A DNA stretch of 64,000 nucleotides from Rosa chinensis. Taxonomy: Eukaryota > Streptophyta > Magnoliopsida > Rosales > Rosaceae. The translations under genes were made by a program, and so were the position numbers. Location of the stretch: NCBI RefSeq assembly GCF_002994745.2, contig NC_037090.1, forward strand, positions 12,211,501-12,275,500, read 5' to 3'. Each line of letters opens with the position of its first letter. Within the stretch, counting starts at the first letter, position 1. Shown here piece after piece: positions 34,547-46,554 of the stretch. The notes below the pieces were generated by a model. It was given only the letters and a program-made list of their open reading frames with translations. It was not told the origin of the DNA and made no database searches.

Positions 34547-36432
34547 CTGATTTTCACAAAATTACAATGTTTTTTTTTAACTTCATTCATTAGTTCAACA
34601 AATATTTTTTTTTAGGGAAATGACAACGTAAATTGTCTACAACTCCAAATGGAGAAAATATGAACTACTCATATCTGTAATATATAATTGATAGTTACAA
34701 ATATACCATGAGCCGGTGAGTCTCAAATTCTAATAATAATGATTGCCATTTCTCTGGATTGCGTCAACCAATTCGAGAGTTATGATACGTTCTCAAAGCC
34801 AACTTCAGAAGAAAGAAAAGTGGAAAAGGGTATACATAGAAAAATAAAAAATTAGTCTGTTCAAATGGATGGTGAACCAACAACAATATCATAGTATTAG
34901 AGCAGATATTTTTGATTAACATGTCCAAATTCTTACTATAAGTTAAATTTCATCACATATTACCAACGAGAAAGAATTGCAACGATATAGATGCATGCAT
35001 CCTGCCATTTACTTATCTAAATTTTTTTCTCATTCGTCTAGCATTTCTTCCTTTAGGTCCTAGATTATGTTAAAGAAAAGCTAAAAAAGAGGTCTTCAGT
35101 TGACTGGTGTCTTTAGACGTTTACGTACGTGTTCTAGATGTTGTAACTTCATACTTGCCAGAAGTTCAACAACGGACGGCTTCCTGTCAACCCAGAAGAC
35201 CACCAATATTCGGCACACGTGTATATTTACGAAATCGATCATAAGAAAATAAAACAGTGAATATACAATTGTGAAGGCAGCTGGCAACATTGGTATCTAG
35301 GGTTTTCTGTTTAAACTGTTAAAATAAAAGTTTTTACTTGCATGTAGGAATAAAATTACAGCAGAGGACTCTAGAGGCCCTTCATTTGGTGAAATGCATG
35401 GACTTGATGGATTAATATGCAATGATCCGAACCATTTACTTGTTAACCTCTTTTGTAAAAATAGTTAGTCCCAAGAAGCAGCTAAATTAGAAATCACTTA
35501 GCTATTTCATGCATGACCATCATTATCGTTCGTTTTATTTCCAACATATACTACATTTGTCTATACAACACTAGTTTTGATTACCAAATGATTTTTCATT
35601 TGACTAATTTTTGCATAGTTAATACATATATAAGAATTTAAAGAAATGAATAATTTAGAGTATTGAATTAAAATTTGTGATGGTGAGAAATAGGAAAGCT
35701 TGAATTAAAATTTATGAACATCCACTCTAAAACATATCTGTGTACGTATCCGGAATTATATACCGGTAATTGTTCTTACAGTTGTTCATTCAAGCATATG
35801 AATTTCTTTTTCCTTTTTTGATGCTTCAAGCATATGAATCAGCAAAACTAAAAGTATCCAGGAGGTAAAACCATAAATGGTTAATATCTTTGGTACTATA
35901 TATGTATATATCATCTGTCTTGACTTGAGGTTGCGAGTTACATCTAAGTACAAATGAGGAGGAATAATTGAAGCATCTTGTTGTCACTAGCTCTTTTGTT
36001 TAAATCTCCCTCAAGGACCCTCGAGGAGATTTCAGTCAGATTGTTTCAGTTTGTCTATAAGCACCCTCATCTTACAAGAGGGTCTCATCAGGACCCACAA
36101 CAGTGAACATTTATTAAGCCTTTGCTTCCCCTCCTCAAGAAAAATACAGAGAGAAAAATAATCATACCTCCTCATTTCATCAGTGAATACTGACTGAAAC
36201 CCAACCAGAAAAGCTTAAAAAACAAATAGCAAGAGGTAGAGTACCCACCACTTTATACCTTCTAAACAACTCTCCTAAGCAACCTCACTTCCTCAGATCA
36301 ATCCAAGTACTTTTAACTCTCTTGCAGCTAGCTTAAATACAGACCTCATCACCACTCTCTTTCTCTAACCTTGCTCAGTAGATTAGAATTCGATTCGATC
36401 AACTTCAAAGCCTGGCAGCTGGTATTGCATTA
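34547..36432. other. Intergenic region and zinc-finger gene upstream DNA
   Basis: No gene is seen until 36433. The last few hundred bases are pyrimidine-rich with CTCTCTTTCTC and CACTTCCTC stretches, consistent with the 5' UTR and promoter of the zinc-finger gene. A TTAAATACA near 36332 could act as a TATA box, about 100 bp before the ATG; this is only a positional guess. Confidence 0.4.
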
Positions 36433-37365
36433 ATGGAGCAAGCACGGTACTGGATGTGGGCAAAGCGCAAGCACAGTAGTCTGATGAGTGCTTCTCATGA
36501 AGTTCAGGTGCCTTCCCATGACGAATCGTCGTGGGAAGAACAAGCTTTTGCAGAAGATGCAGCGGGGCCTCTCGGAGGTTGCATATGGCCACCGAGATCT
36601 TATTCCTGCAGCTTCTGCAGGAGAGAGTTTCGTTCGGCTCAAGCTCTTGGCGGCCACATGAATGTCCACAGGAGAGACAGAGCTAGACTCAAGCAGTCCC
36701 CCAATAATGACCAAAATGTCGAAACTGCCCATCATCATCAGAATCATCAGGATATCTCTGTCCAAATCAATCCCTTCTCATCATCTCTGGGCACTTTTCA
36801 TCAATACCCATCTCATCATCAAGTTTGTGCCTTGGTTTATAACCCTAATAACCCTAGTTCAGATCCTCCCTCATCGCCTTCTAGGGTTTCGACTCAATTA
36901 CCAGGTAAAGATCAAAATTGTGGTCAAGAGAAAATTACCTTGAATATCCCAACTTCTAGGTCATCCTCTGTATCATCTCCTCCGTCCAGGTCAATCTTGA
37001 CCGCAAATAGATATTATAATAACTCTGTTGCAAGAAAGACTGAAGCTGCAGAGAAGATCTCGAGAATTGTGGAATCTGGGCCATGTAGGGCTAATAAGGG
37101 TGCTGATTATGTTACAGCTGATTTGTCTGTGAGTTTGAATTTGGTCGTCCGCTGTGCTCGTCCATCTGTGTCAGCTGGTGGTGATGAAAATGAAGCTATC
37201 ATTAGTTGCAAGAGAAGAAAAATAATGGAGGAGAAGCAATCATCCAAAGATTCTTTACCTCTTTTCCTAAAATCGGAGGGTTTTGAAGTACTTAGCCGCC
37301 CCAGCTCCATTGAAGAGTTGGATCTTGAGCTCAGGCTCGGACACCGGCCTAAGGTAATCAAATAG
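36433..37365 (+). CDS. SUPERMAN/ZFP10-type single C2H2 zinc-finger repressor
   Basis: An intronless frame of 310 codons starts at the first ATG ([18 protein letters not shown]) and ends TAG at 37363-37365. One plant-specific EPF-type C2H2 finger lies at about residues 57-77: [20 protein letters not shown], then [10 protein letters not shown], with the invariant QALGGH. The middle is rich in Ser, Pro, Asn and His and is probably disordered. The C-terminus has LDLELRLG, an EAR repression motif. This is the layout of SUPERMAN-clade proteins such as Arabidopsis ZFP10 and ZFP11: nuclear DNA-binding proteins that recruit co-repressors in flower, leaf or trichome development. Which developmental step this one controls cannot be read here. 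The size, finger and EAR box all match the family, and no breaks are seen. Neighbours are transposon-poor compared with the rest of the window. Confidence 0.92.
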   Translation: MEQARYWMWAKRKHSSLMSASHEVQVPSHDESSWEEQAFAEDAAGPLGGCIWPPRSYSCSFCRREFRSAQALGGHMNVHRRDRARLKQSPNNDQNVETAHHHQNHQDISVQINPFSSSLGTFHQYPSHHQVCALVYNPNNPSSDPPSSPSRVSTQLPGKDQNCGQEKITLNIPTSRSSSVSSPPSRSILTANRYYNNSVARKTEAAEKISRIVESGPCRANKGADYVTADLSVSLNLVVRCARPSVSAGGDENEAIISCKRRKIMEEKQSSKDSLPLFLKSEGFEVLSRPSSIEELDLELRLGHRPKVIK

Positions 37366-39955
37366 CAGAACCTGATTGATCATCAACTGCTGATATATAG
37401 ACATATTACATGACCTTCTGTTAATTCGATCATGTCGGTTGGCGTTCTTCCTTTTACATTTAATTTTGCCTTTAATCTTGAGGCCAAGGCCTCTATGCTT
37501 GATTTGTTTGGACCTCTTGGCTTTCTTGGAGTGTGCTATATTATGAATTTTTAGGGTGTAACGATGACCATATGGGAGTCATAGAAAGAAAGGAAATGAA
37601 AGAATGGCCTTTGTTGATAATCACAATAGATATATATATACATCTCAGCTTAATCTTAATATTATTGTATATAGCACTGTAATAGTTTGTTGGTTCCTTA
37701 GCCAGATCATTACTAATTAAGCTCATGGAAACTTAAGAATTTGACATAAGATTTCAAAACTTCCAAATTGATTCATTGTCTTGTTTCTTAGATTCATGCT
37801 CAGTTCTAGGAAACAGATGTCTTTACTTTTATGAGTAATTAAAAAGTTTAGCGGATTAAGATTCGGATAGTTTTGCCAAGATCCACATGTATCCTCCATG
37901 TTCTCAAATTACCCAGCTTCACATTACATTTGATCTTTTAGGCCGATATTCTCGAGGCCCTCTTCTTTTATCAGCAACATGCTTGTTGAAAATTACTATT
38001 TGATAGCGAGAAAGACTGGAGTATAAGTTGTAGAATGAGTGAAAACTAGGTATCTGGTATTTATGTTGTCAGATTATTAATAATACGTCTTTGAGCAAAA
38101 ATTAATTGAATAAGTACTTGGTAAGTTGATTGTTCTGAGGACTATGCTAGTAATTTCTTCATGAATTGCCAAAGAGATAGAGAGAGACCAAGAAAGATCG
38201 CAGATTTAGGCAATGAGCTTGCTTAACTAGGAGTGCAAGATATTTCAGGTATATCAAATTGTCAGCGTGTCAATCTGAAAACACATATTCTACAAAACTT
38301 AAGAGAAATGGTTAATTGTTCAGATGACTTGGAGTGTATTTGCTTTGCTAATATCTAGACAAAGAGAGAGGAATTGAAGATTTAGGAAATGAGACTAACT
38401 AGGAGTGTATGCTTGTGGGGTTTGAAGGGTGAAGGAACTGACGAAGACGTGCATGGAATATCGTGACCGGTGACTCTTTTTCCCATTCAGTACCTCACTG
38501 ACATTCCATCAGATAGAGTCATAGAGACAACTAAACTTACCCCCCAAAAAATGCTGAGTAATGAGATTATCAAAGCCACATAAAGTCAGATACTTCCCAA
38601 CATCGATTCTCTTTTCTCTTGTATTATTATCATCACCATCTCAGATCTCTTGCTCCCCCCCTCCGCTAAAATCCATCTGCTTGTGTTATTTCTCTCACAT
38701 TTTCTCCCTCTTCTCAAATCTGTCCAAAATTGCCACCAACTCTATGGAATCAATCTAATTAAGTATTCACAATCACATTATAATATCAAGTTTAATTAAT
38801 CAAAAAGAGAATATTATCCCCACACCACCTGTAGTTGGCTGCTATCTAAGCATCTTTTGTTTCTATCTTTTTGTGTATCTATAATTCAGGTTCAATGCCC
38901 ATCAGTCACAAAACCCTAGTTATAGATTTTAAACTAAAAATTTAAATGATTCCCCCATGTATAAACCCTAACCCTAGCTAGGAATACATATGGCCCTCAT
39001 TTAATGTCTGGAACTAATCTGATAGAAGACTAAACATTAATAGAGAACTAACCAACTGGACTTTAATGAAAAAGGCTGGGCAAGGAATTTAAGACAAACC
39101 CAACAAATTATTTCCCAGAAAAGGCAATGACTTGAAGATCGAGGACCTTTCGATGTGGGTCTTTGTTTTCTACGATGCATATGAAAATGAAACTGAATTG
39201 AATAAAACAAGGGTGAAGGGTCTGTATATATTTATACGTAGCTGTATTGGACCAGTTTAGGGAAAGTGAGATTGTTTGCTTCGGCTTCTACGAAGTGCTA
39301 CATGTACGTAAAAATGGTTGGGAGGGTTTGTCGTGATGAAGAGACATGAGTTGGATAGGTCTGAGACTTACACAGAGAAGTTTTAGAGGCAGTGGTGCAC
39401 ATGGGAAAGCAGATGTCGTTTTGGAACTTCTATATAAGGGTAGCAATATAGAAATGAGTGAGAGAATGAGAGATATTATTCTGATCAGCTTGCGTGGGCA
39501 ATTATTCTCTCTTTTAGGGAGTAGTTTTTGCCAAATCCAAGAGGGAGTCCAATAATATTGTTAGTTTAAAAAGAATGAGAATTTTGAAGAATAAATGCTG
39601 GGAAAAATTAGGTTAGGTAGGTGTGTTGGGAGTCATAGTTTATAGTTGTTTTGACAACTCAATGAGTATATTTGCATGGGAGGAAGTTCCAGCTCTCACG
39701 AGATCAACTAGCTTCAACTCCTTCACTTCACGAGATCACTGTTGCTATTCTTGTATCTTTGTCTCATGCCCAATATTAATCTTTACAAGTAAAACCCAAA
39801 TCAACTTTTACCAAACAAAAAAACTTGTACCAATGAGTCCTATGCATTTCTCATCCAGCTATTTTATTCGTCTCAGCTAGGTTGAACATAAATGTGAAAA
39901 AGCTGTAGGATGGACGAAATGAATTGAAATACGCAAACAACTTTTAGAACCGACA
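37366..39955. other. Intergenic DNA, no gene seen
   Basis: 2.6 kb of AT-rich sequence. The first 200-300 bases are probably the 3' UTR of the zinc-finger gene. A pyrimidine-rich stretch (38610-38720) lies in the middle. No supported frame, RNA gene or repeat. Confidence 0.5.
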
Positions 39956-39961
39956 TACTTC

Positions 39962-40081
39962 TCATTAAAATTAAAAGGACAAAGCCCAAAAGGCCTCAGG
40001 CCCAGAACAAACAACAGACATCTACTCATTAACATTAAAAGGGAAAAGCCCAAAAGGCCTCAGCCCAGAACAAACAAAGGA
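39962..40081. repeat. Imperfect tandem duplication of about 60 bp
   Basis: Two copies contain CAAAAGGCCTCAG with AGCC and CCCAGAACAAACAA around it (near 39988 and 40050), and both have a preceding CATTAA(A/C)ATTAAAAGG. Confidence 0.75.
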
Positions 40082-40160
40082 AACATTACATAATTTAAGT
40101 CACTGCAGATTACAGAATTTTATCTCTCGCTACCGTCATCTTCCTCTGCAAACCGCCTTC

Positions 40161-40580
40161 TCAGCCTTGTTCTCCCCCACCTCCGGTGAGGCAGTTGCAA
40201 ACGATATGGGTACCTTGTCCTCCCCCACCTCCGGTGAGGCCACCTCCGGTGAGGCAGTTGCAAATGATATAGGTATCGTTGCAACCGCAACAATGGAGGA
40301 GGGTGGGATAGCCGAGGGAGGAAGTACTCCTACGGCCTCCTTCACTCAGCATCTGTCTCTCTCCCAACAAACGTATCCTTTCAGACTGACTTCGGTTAAG
40401 AGGAGGTTGAGCTCGAGCAGCCAGTTGACGAGGCTGGGCCAGCTGATTGAGCCGATCTTCTGCCCTGCCACCAGCTCCACGCGCTTGCTGCGGTGGTGCT
40501 TGTGGTGGTGGTCCTTGGGGTGGTGCTTGACGGGGAGCTGGTGCTCCATTGTTGGAGGAAGGCTTCAAACAATTCCCCAT
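40161..40580 (-). CDS. Hypothetical MGNC-type small protein (doubtful)
   Basis: A minus-strand frame from ATG at 40580 gives about 139 residues beginning MGNCLKPSSNNGAPAPR; an upstream in-frame ATG at 40622 would add 14 residues. MGNC is a typical N-myristoylation and palmitoylation start, which would place the product on membranes. A Pro/Gln/Ala-rich part and a basic segment (NRSQSERIRLLGERQ) follow. Near the end CNCLTGGG recurs because the DNA carries a 54-bp duplication, and the frame then stops at 40161. I do not recognise a family. The C-terminal duplication and the lack of clear introns suggest a processed or decayed copy, or chance. A plus-strand frame of similar length overlaps it and is considered a shadow. 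Confidence 0.3.
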   Translation of the reverse strand: MGNCLKPSSNNGAPAPRQAPPQGPPPQAPPQQARGAGGRAEDRLNQLAQPRQLAARAQPPLNRSQSERIRLLGERQMLSEGGRRSTSSLGYPTLLHCCGCNDTYIICNCLTGGGLTGGGGGQGTHIVCNCLTGGGGEQG

Positions 40581-40979
40581 CCTATTTGGGTACCGATGAG
40601 AATTTGGGTGTGAAAAACTCATCAGAAATCTGGCAATTTAAAGTGGGAGCTCGCATCCTATCGCTTTCACATCCCCAGAAACACATGCACTACATCATCA
40701 TCTGCAAGCAAAATTATTTGAGAAGGCCATTACACTCTTTCTTCATTTGGCCAAGGCAAGATTTTACCTCTGTTTTACCTCCAATCTTCTACACTGATTC
40801 CCATCGATGATGCTTATTTTTCATCGTTTTCCTCATCTTCATCTTATTCGAGTTATTTCCCTCTCCGCCTGCAGAGTAGTCTCCCATTAAGGTTGGGTGT
40901 CCGGTATCCAAATAAAAAAACAAAAAAGAAATCTTTTTTCTCATCTGACAATATTTCAATAGGCGTTAAAACAGGTGTA

Positions 40980-41041
40980 TTAGTGTCATAATAGGATGAT
41001 TTCATTGACATTAGTGTCATAGTAGGATCATATCATTGACA
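40980..41041. repeat. 31-bp tandem duplication
   Basis: Two copies of a unit starting TTAGTGTCATA (40980-41010 and 41011-41041), with three or four differences. Confidence 0.85.
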
Positions 41042-41722
41042 ATACTTTGAAACTCAAATTTATATTTGTCATATTTTCCACCGACACATTTGTGAATACA
41101 ATTAGAGAGAAATTCTTTTGACTAAGATTAAGAACTAGTTCAAATTTTTGTGTGTATGGATGATGTGAGCTTGAAGATATTGCAAATACAATGCAACCCA
41201 TATCTAATTGAAACCCGTATTTGTTTAAAAAACCCACATAGGCACTCCATATCTTCTTCTATGAAGATGAATTTAATCTTGAATTAAATCTGCACTTCTC
41301 TTATCGGGTTTAGGATTGAAGATTTTATGGTATATCCAACTGAGATACTGAGAAACTCTATTCCCTCTGGATAAAAAAAAACATGTTGAATAATATAAAT
41401 GTACTATTACTTGAACACTGCATTTTCCATCTTGCAATTTCTAAACAAATCCAAGAATTAATAAAGAGCTAGCTGCACCATTGACCTAGGTCAGTTTCAA
41501 ATTGGCCACGCTGTTAAACATGACAATGAAGAATAAAGACAACTGCACTACAGACTGATATTAATCATGAAACAAGCTTTACCTCATTATTTTTGCATGC
41601 ATACATACAAGAGAGAAAATCCTCTTGACTAGTATTAAGAACTGGTTGAATCTATTATGGATACACAAGTTGAAACTAATATTGTAAGTAAAACGCCACC
41701 AGTAATGTTTAATATTGTAAGT
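41042..41722. other. AT-rich spacer, no gene seen
   Basis: A diverged direct repeat (GAGAGAAAT/ATTCTTTTGACTA and similar) occurs near 41104 and 41611. A 29-bp direct duplication containing GTAAAACGCCACCAGTAAT precedes the LINE (copies near 41685 and 41713). Confidence 0.5.
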
Positions 41723-41737
41723 AAAACGCCACCAGTA

Positions 41738-43532
41738 ATATTGTAAGTTGAATCCAATAATCCAATTGTCGTTGGATTATTGGAGATGGTCGCTCAGTGT
41801 CATTTTGGAAAGATAAATGGCTTCATGATCCAATTTTGGAAATGTTGGGTTTTTTCGACTGGTCAGGATTCAGTGATCTACGTGTGGCTGATTTCATCTC
41901 TGATCATTCTTGGCAGTTTCCCTCTTTCTTCCTAGATACTTTTCCTGACCTGTACAGGAAAATTTCTGATATTTGTCTCCCTTTAGACACTGAACCTGAT
42001 ATGCTCATTTGGGAGTCTACAGCCTCTGGAGAGTTATCCTTCATTGATTCTTATAACTTGCTTAGACGTCAGTTTATTTTGAGAGACTGGGCTTCTACTA
42101 TTTGGCATTCCTTCATTCCTCCACGATTTTCTTTCTTGGCTTGGAGGATTCTCTTAGATCGCTTGCCCACTGATGATCGGCTGAAAAGAGGTGGGATTCC
42201 GATTGTGTCCATCTGCCAATTATGCAACAGTTCGGCAGAGTCAGCTTTACATTTATTTTTACACTGCCCTTTCTCCCAATATCTTTGGGGATGGCTGGCA
42301 ACTCAGTTTGGAACCTCATTTCCTGCTTATGACTCTCTGTTGGATTTTTGGGTTGGCTTTTGTCACAAGAGTTTTTCCCCTCAGCTTTATAATTTGTGGT
42401 TGGCAGCTGGTTTGCTTACTTTCATGGAAATTTGGAAGGCGCGAAATAGACTCAGGTTTGATAATCGTTCCCCTATTTTTTCTACACTGTGTTGTTCAAT
42501 TATGGCATGGATTCGGCAATTTGGTTCTCTTGTTCCTGGTTACTATAAAGGCGTCCTGGATTCCCGACTTCTTTCTTCCCTTGGGGTGTGCCCCAAGCCT
42601 CGTAAAGCGCCCAAGATTCAACGTGTCCTATGGCATCCCCCCCTCCCTCCTTGGGTTAAAGTTAACACTGATGGTCTGGCGAAAGGTAATCCTGGTCCTG
42701 CAGCTTGTGGAGGAGTTTTTCGCGATGCTTCTGGGGTCTATTTAGGGAGTTTTTGCCAACCTCTGGGTTGCAATTCTTCCTTTTATGCTGAACTTTATGC
42801 TGTTATTGTGTCTATTGAAGTTGCTTTCACTAGAGGTTGGACTACTCTGTGGTTGGAAAGTGATTCTATTAGTGTTTTAGCATCTCTCTCCTCCGATTCT
42901 TTCTCTCCTCCATGGGACTTGAGAGTTAGATGGCAAAACTGCTTGAAGAACATTCAACAAATGCAATTTCGTAGTACTCACATTTTTAGGGAAGGGAATG
43001 CAGCTGCAGATAAGATGGCAAACTTAGGTGTTTCAAAACACTCATTTACCTGGTATCCTAGACCTCCTGCAGAGCTTCACAGGTACTTGCAGGCGGATTT
43101 TTGGGACTCCCAAATTATCGCTTCACAGGTTGCTGAGATGATTATGTTCGTCTGCCTTTCTTGCCCGCTCCTTCTCAGAGGCTTTCATTCCCAGGAGGTC
43201 GTGCGCAATGTTAGCTTCATATGCATCTACATGCAGGCGCAACCAAAATTCTGGCATAGTTCGTGTGTCCAGTTTTCACTTATGTGGCTGATTTTTTCTT
43301 CTTGTAGATTTGTTCATGAGGGGGAAGTTTCCCTCTCTTCTATTTCGCTGTTAATTTTGTTTTCTCCCTTGAACGATGTATTTTTCTCCTTTTTTATTAA
43401 TAAATTGAGTTGGGGGACGGGCGGTGGGTTCCCAGAGTGGGGCAGACCCTTCACCTTCGGGTTTGAGGGTGGGACTTGTGCCTTGCATTGTCTGTCTCCG
43501 AGGAACTAATATCGCCTAATCCATTTCTCCTT

Positions 43533-43572
<40 letters not shown>
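41738..43572 (+). mobile_element. 5'-truncated L1-type LINE
   Basis: A 15-bp direct repeat AAAACGCCACCAGTA (41723-41737 and 43573-43587) and a long A-tract (43540-43572) define the insertion. The coding part runs in one open frame from about 41761: WIIGDGRSVSFWKDKW, the conserved block after the reverse transcriptase, then zf-RVT (WRILLDRLPTDDRLKRGG with CQLCNSSAESALHLFLHC) and RNase H. The reverse transcriptase and endonuclease are missing. The 5' junction has a short palindrome (see findings). The copy looks young, since the duplication is perfect and the frame open. Confidence 0.88.
41773..43509 (+). pseudogene. LINE ORF2 C-terminal half (zf-RVT and RNase H)
   Basis: The frame is open for about 579 codons with no ATG at its natural position. 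The zf-RVT zinc-binding region is at roughly residues 115-160. The RVT_3 RNase H begins near residue 295 (VKVNTDGLAKGNPGPAACGG) and has the acidic residues NTDG, YAELYA and ESD, then FREGNAAADKMAN. RNase H would degrade template RNA during LINE reverse transcription. The last 90 or so codons after DFWDSQ are likely to lie beyond the domain and to run toward the 3' UTR. Without the reverse transcriptase it cannot transpose. Confidence 0.8.
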
Positions 43573-43577
<5 letters not shown>

Positions 43578-43905
43578 GCCACCAGTATCTCCATTTTTAT
43601 CAACCAACCAAGATGAAATATGGACGTCTGATTCGGTCTTGGAGATAAGCCAATTGAATTCAACTTTAACTAATGCAACTGTCAATCTTCATTTCACTTA
43701 TTGGGTAAAATCTCTAGTTTCCCTTTTAATAAAAATACGGCGGTGAATAATGTAAACAAACTATTGACTCTGAAGAGCGTTGTACTAGACAAAAGTACAC
43801 TAAATCGAAGAACATTGAGAGAGAGAGCATATCGCAGGTAGAAAGGTTTCATCTACTCAATTTTTAGGTTACTTCATTCACCCTTCTTTAAAGATTCAAT
43901 TATTC

Positions 43906-43921
43906 CTTTCAAAAAAAAAAA
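43906..43921 (+). mobile_element. Poly(A)-tail-only insertion
   Basis: A 16-bp insert, CTTTC followed by A's, sits between two perfect copies of AAAGATTCAATTATTC (43890-43905 and 43922-43937). This is the structure of an extremely 5'-truncated LINE-type insertion of which only the tail was copied. Confidence 0.75.
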
Positions 43922-43937
43922 AAAGATTCAATTATTC

Positions 43938-44725
43938 ACACAACATGCACAAAGGCATGCTATCATTTTAAGATTACCAGTACCAGCATTACTGAAAACT
44001 GATCCAGTTCAAATATCCAATGTGTGGACATGAACGAGCCAAAACTCCAGGGCCCACTCTGGTGTCACTATAGAATTCTTCTGTATGAAGGCACAAAGAA
44101 ACGCATAACGGGATTCCTCAAATTCTTCAAAGTAAGGCCTGCCCTTGTTTTCAGTAATGAATCTAATAACCAAATATTCAATAAACTCAGCGAACACACG
44201 ACAAGCACATCAACAACAATGACCATACCTCTAACTAAACTATTTCAGGCAAAACCATATCATTCCGTTTTAGCCAAAACAGAGTACACGAAACAAAACA
44301 AAACCAAGCCTTCCCAAATGGAGACGAATCCCCTCTATAGATTGAATTTCTTGAAACTAAATCTACACACTCAATGACTCAAAACAAACACAGAAAGAAA
44401 GAAACAGACTGAGTTAACTTTGTCTGGTTGTGTTCTGCGACAATCTATTCATTCTCTTGTGTGATTTTCAGTTTTCTACTTCTTTTTTTCTGTCCGTTTT
44501 TCACTAATGATGTTTATGTTTAAAAGAGGGTCCCATTGTATTTGTGCCCCCAGTTAATTATTTTTATGTTTGAAAGGAGGGTTAAACTTCTGTTACAATT
44601 CTGATGCTTCAAGCAATTTGCTGCGCCCCTCAATTTGGTTGGGCACCTTAATACTTGATGGTTTTCCAAAGAAGAGCTGCGAAGAAGAGAGAGAAGCAGA
44701 AGAAAGATGGGCAGTGAAAGAAGCA
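43938..44725. other. Spacer, no supported gene
   Basis: Short frames on both strands, none with a domain. A minus-strand frame of 62 codons near 44009-44197 has a protein-like composition but no supporting structure. Confidence 0.4.
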
Positions 44726-44880
44726 ATAATGGAGGGACACAGAAAACTATGATTCTGATTTCTGAGCGGGGAAAAGAAATGGTAAAATGGATTTTCACTG
44801 TGGAGGAGTAATAATGGAGGGACACAGAAAACTATGATTCTGATTCTGAGTGGGAAAAAGATATGGTGAAAAATGTATTT
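44726..44880. repeat. 85-bp tandem duplication
   Basis: Two copies (starting 44726 and 44811) share ATAATGGAGGGACACAGAAA and the following ACTATGATTCTGATT, with small changes and a short length difference. Confidence 0.8.
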
Positions 44881-46554
44881 TTTCTTTGGTACAGAACTAT
44901 AATTCCCTTGCAAACGCCTGCAAACTACTCAACAATTTAACTCCCTCTCCCAAGCGTTTGATTTTCTTGCACCCGCATAGTAGCGGAATCATCCGTGTAA
45001 GTAATATGAAAAGGAAAGGCTGTAAAGGAAAGGCCTCGTGAGTAAGATGATGAATCGCGCCAACAGCATCTCTAAAAAGGTCGCAGATTGCTGAAGACTA
45101 AGGCAAAGAAAATAGTTTTCAGTATTGCATCCATGATCATGATAAAAGAAAACGGATCGTTAAAATGCAAGATGTATGTCTAAGCCAACTATAAGAAGCC
45201 TGTGTATATTTTACAAACAAATCCACGAGGTATCTGTTTAAGCCAACATATGAAACATATAAGGGAGACTAAAATTTCAAAAAGAAAAGATATTACATAC
45301 AAGAAAACGTTTTCTTGTGAGTAACAGTTATTCTGTTGTACTTGCAACCAAGCACACTGAATATAAGTTCAGCACCAATTTGCATAGTGACACAATAAAT
45401 GGAACAAAAAGTTTCAATTTATCACCAAGAGTCCAATGAACATATAGTATAGACAATAAGAAATGAAACCTCACTAAAAAAAAAACCAATATGAGATACA
45501 TTCAAGTTTTTCTAGGCTTTGCAAGTTCAAATTCAGATATGTGATGCGCAAAGAGCCTTCACACCGGAATTGCTTGATTGACCCAAAGCTGTCAGCAATT
45601 ATGACTTTACCTAGCCTCACAACCACTTCAGGCTTAACGTCAGATAGAGCGAAAACTATACCTTCAAATGCACTTGCCTGCTTCAAAATGCACATGTATA
45701 CATGAGAGAGCGAAGCAATTCATTATATATTCAGTAAAATGAGTGCTTTCCTTAATATCTTCTGCTAACTTGATAACTTAAGACTAGTGTCAAAGCGACA
45801 TAACATGATATACGTGTAATGAAAAAAATATCACATTCAAAATATACTCCCAAGTGTTGGCCTTTGAAGTGTTTAACACAACCATGCTCAATTATGGGGC
45901 AGCAGGAAGTCTGAAATTCCTCCAAAGAGAAAAAGCCAAGCCAAATGGAAAGAATAGAAAGCTCGGCAACAGACGACATATCCAGTAGTTTGTTTTGATG
46001 TGCTTATATAATTATTCACTTGGAAAGAATGTATTCAGGGGAATGCTAGATACAACGTCAGCATGAGGTATCCAGTAGTTTGTTAAATCCATACCTGAGG
46101 TATTAAAATATTCATGCAGTTTAGCATACAAAGCTTTATCAAACAGGAAAAGCCCCACCCGCCTTCCTCAAATCTAGAAGATTAAAGATGAATACAAGCT
46201 ACCGAAATAGAGTCATGCTGCAATCTAAACAATTTCAAGAAGAAAAATGTAAAATATTCAATTAAGCACCCTAGCCTTTCTCTCTCTTTCCAAACATGTC
46301 TGCACAAATCAGGCACAAATGTACGTATCTATCGTCAACAAATTGATGTCACATAGCTAATGAGTTATTATATAGAGAAAACATTATTTATCAAGTTGTG
46401 TATCAATGTGGGAAATTGACTTAGCAGGAACATTAAGAGACTCAAATGCAATAAATAAATAAAAACTTCTTTACCCCTCAGCCAAGCGGTAGAACTGGAT
46501 GCGATAGTTCTAGGTACGCAAGGAAACTAAGCCAGCAGTGCGGTCAAGGCAAAC
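44881..46554. other. Spacer with weak coding traces on the minus strand
   Basis: A minus-strand stretch at about 45480-45690 reads SAFEGIVFALSDVKPEVVVRLGKV and LRITYLNLNLQSLEKLECISYW, and another at 45752-45979 has a similar protein-like texture. They may be exon remnants of a leucine-rich or F-box-like gene. I cannot name the family or join them with splice sites. Confidence 0.3.

Noticed and set aside
42191..42745. 184-codon plus-strand frame
   Set aside because: It lies in another frame of the LINE ORF2 zf-RVT and RNase H region and has no domain.
46470..46530. tRNA-like sequence (AGCCAAGCGGTAGAACTGG)
   Set aside because: Only an A-box-like stretch is present; there is no B box or acceptor stem pairing.
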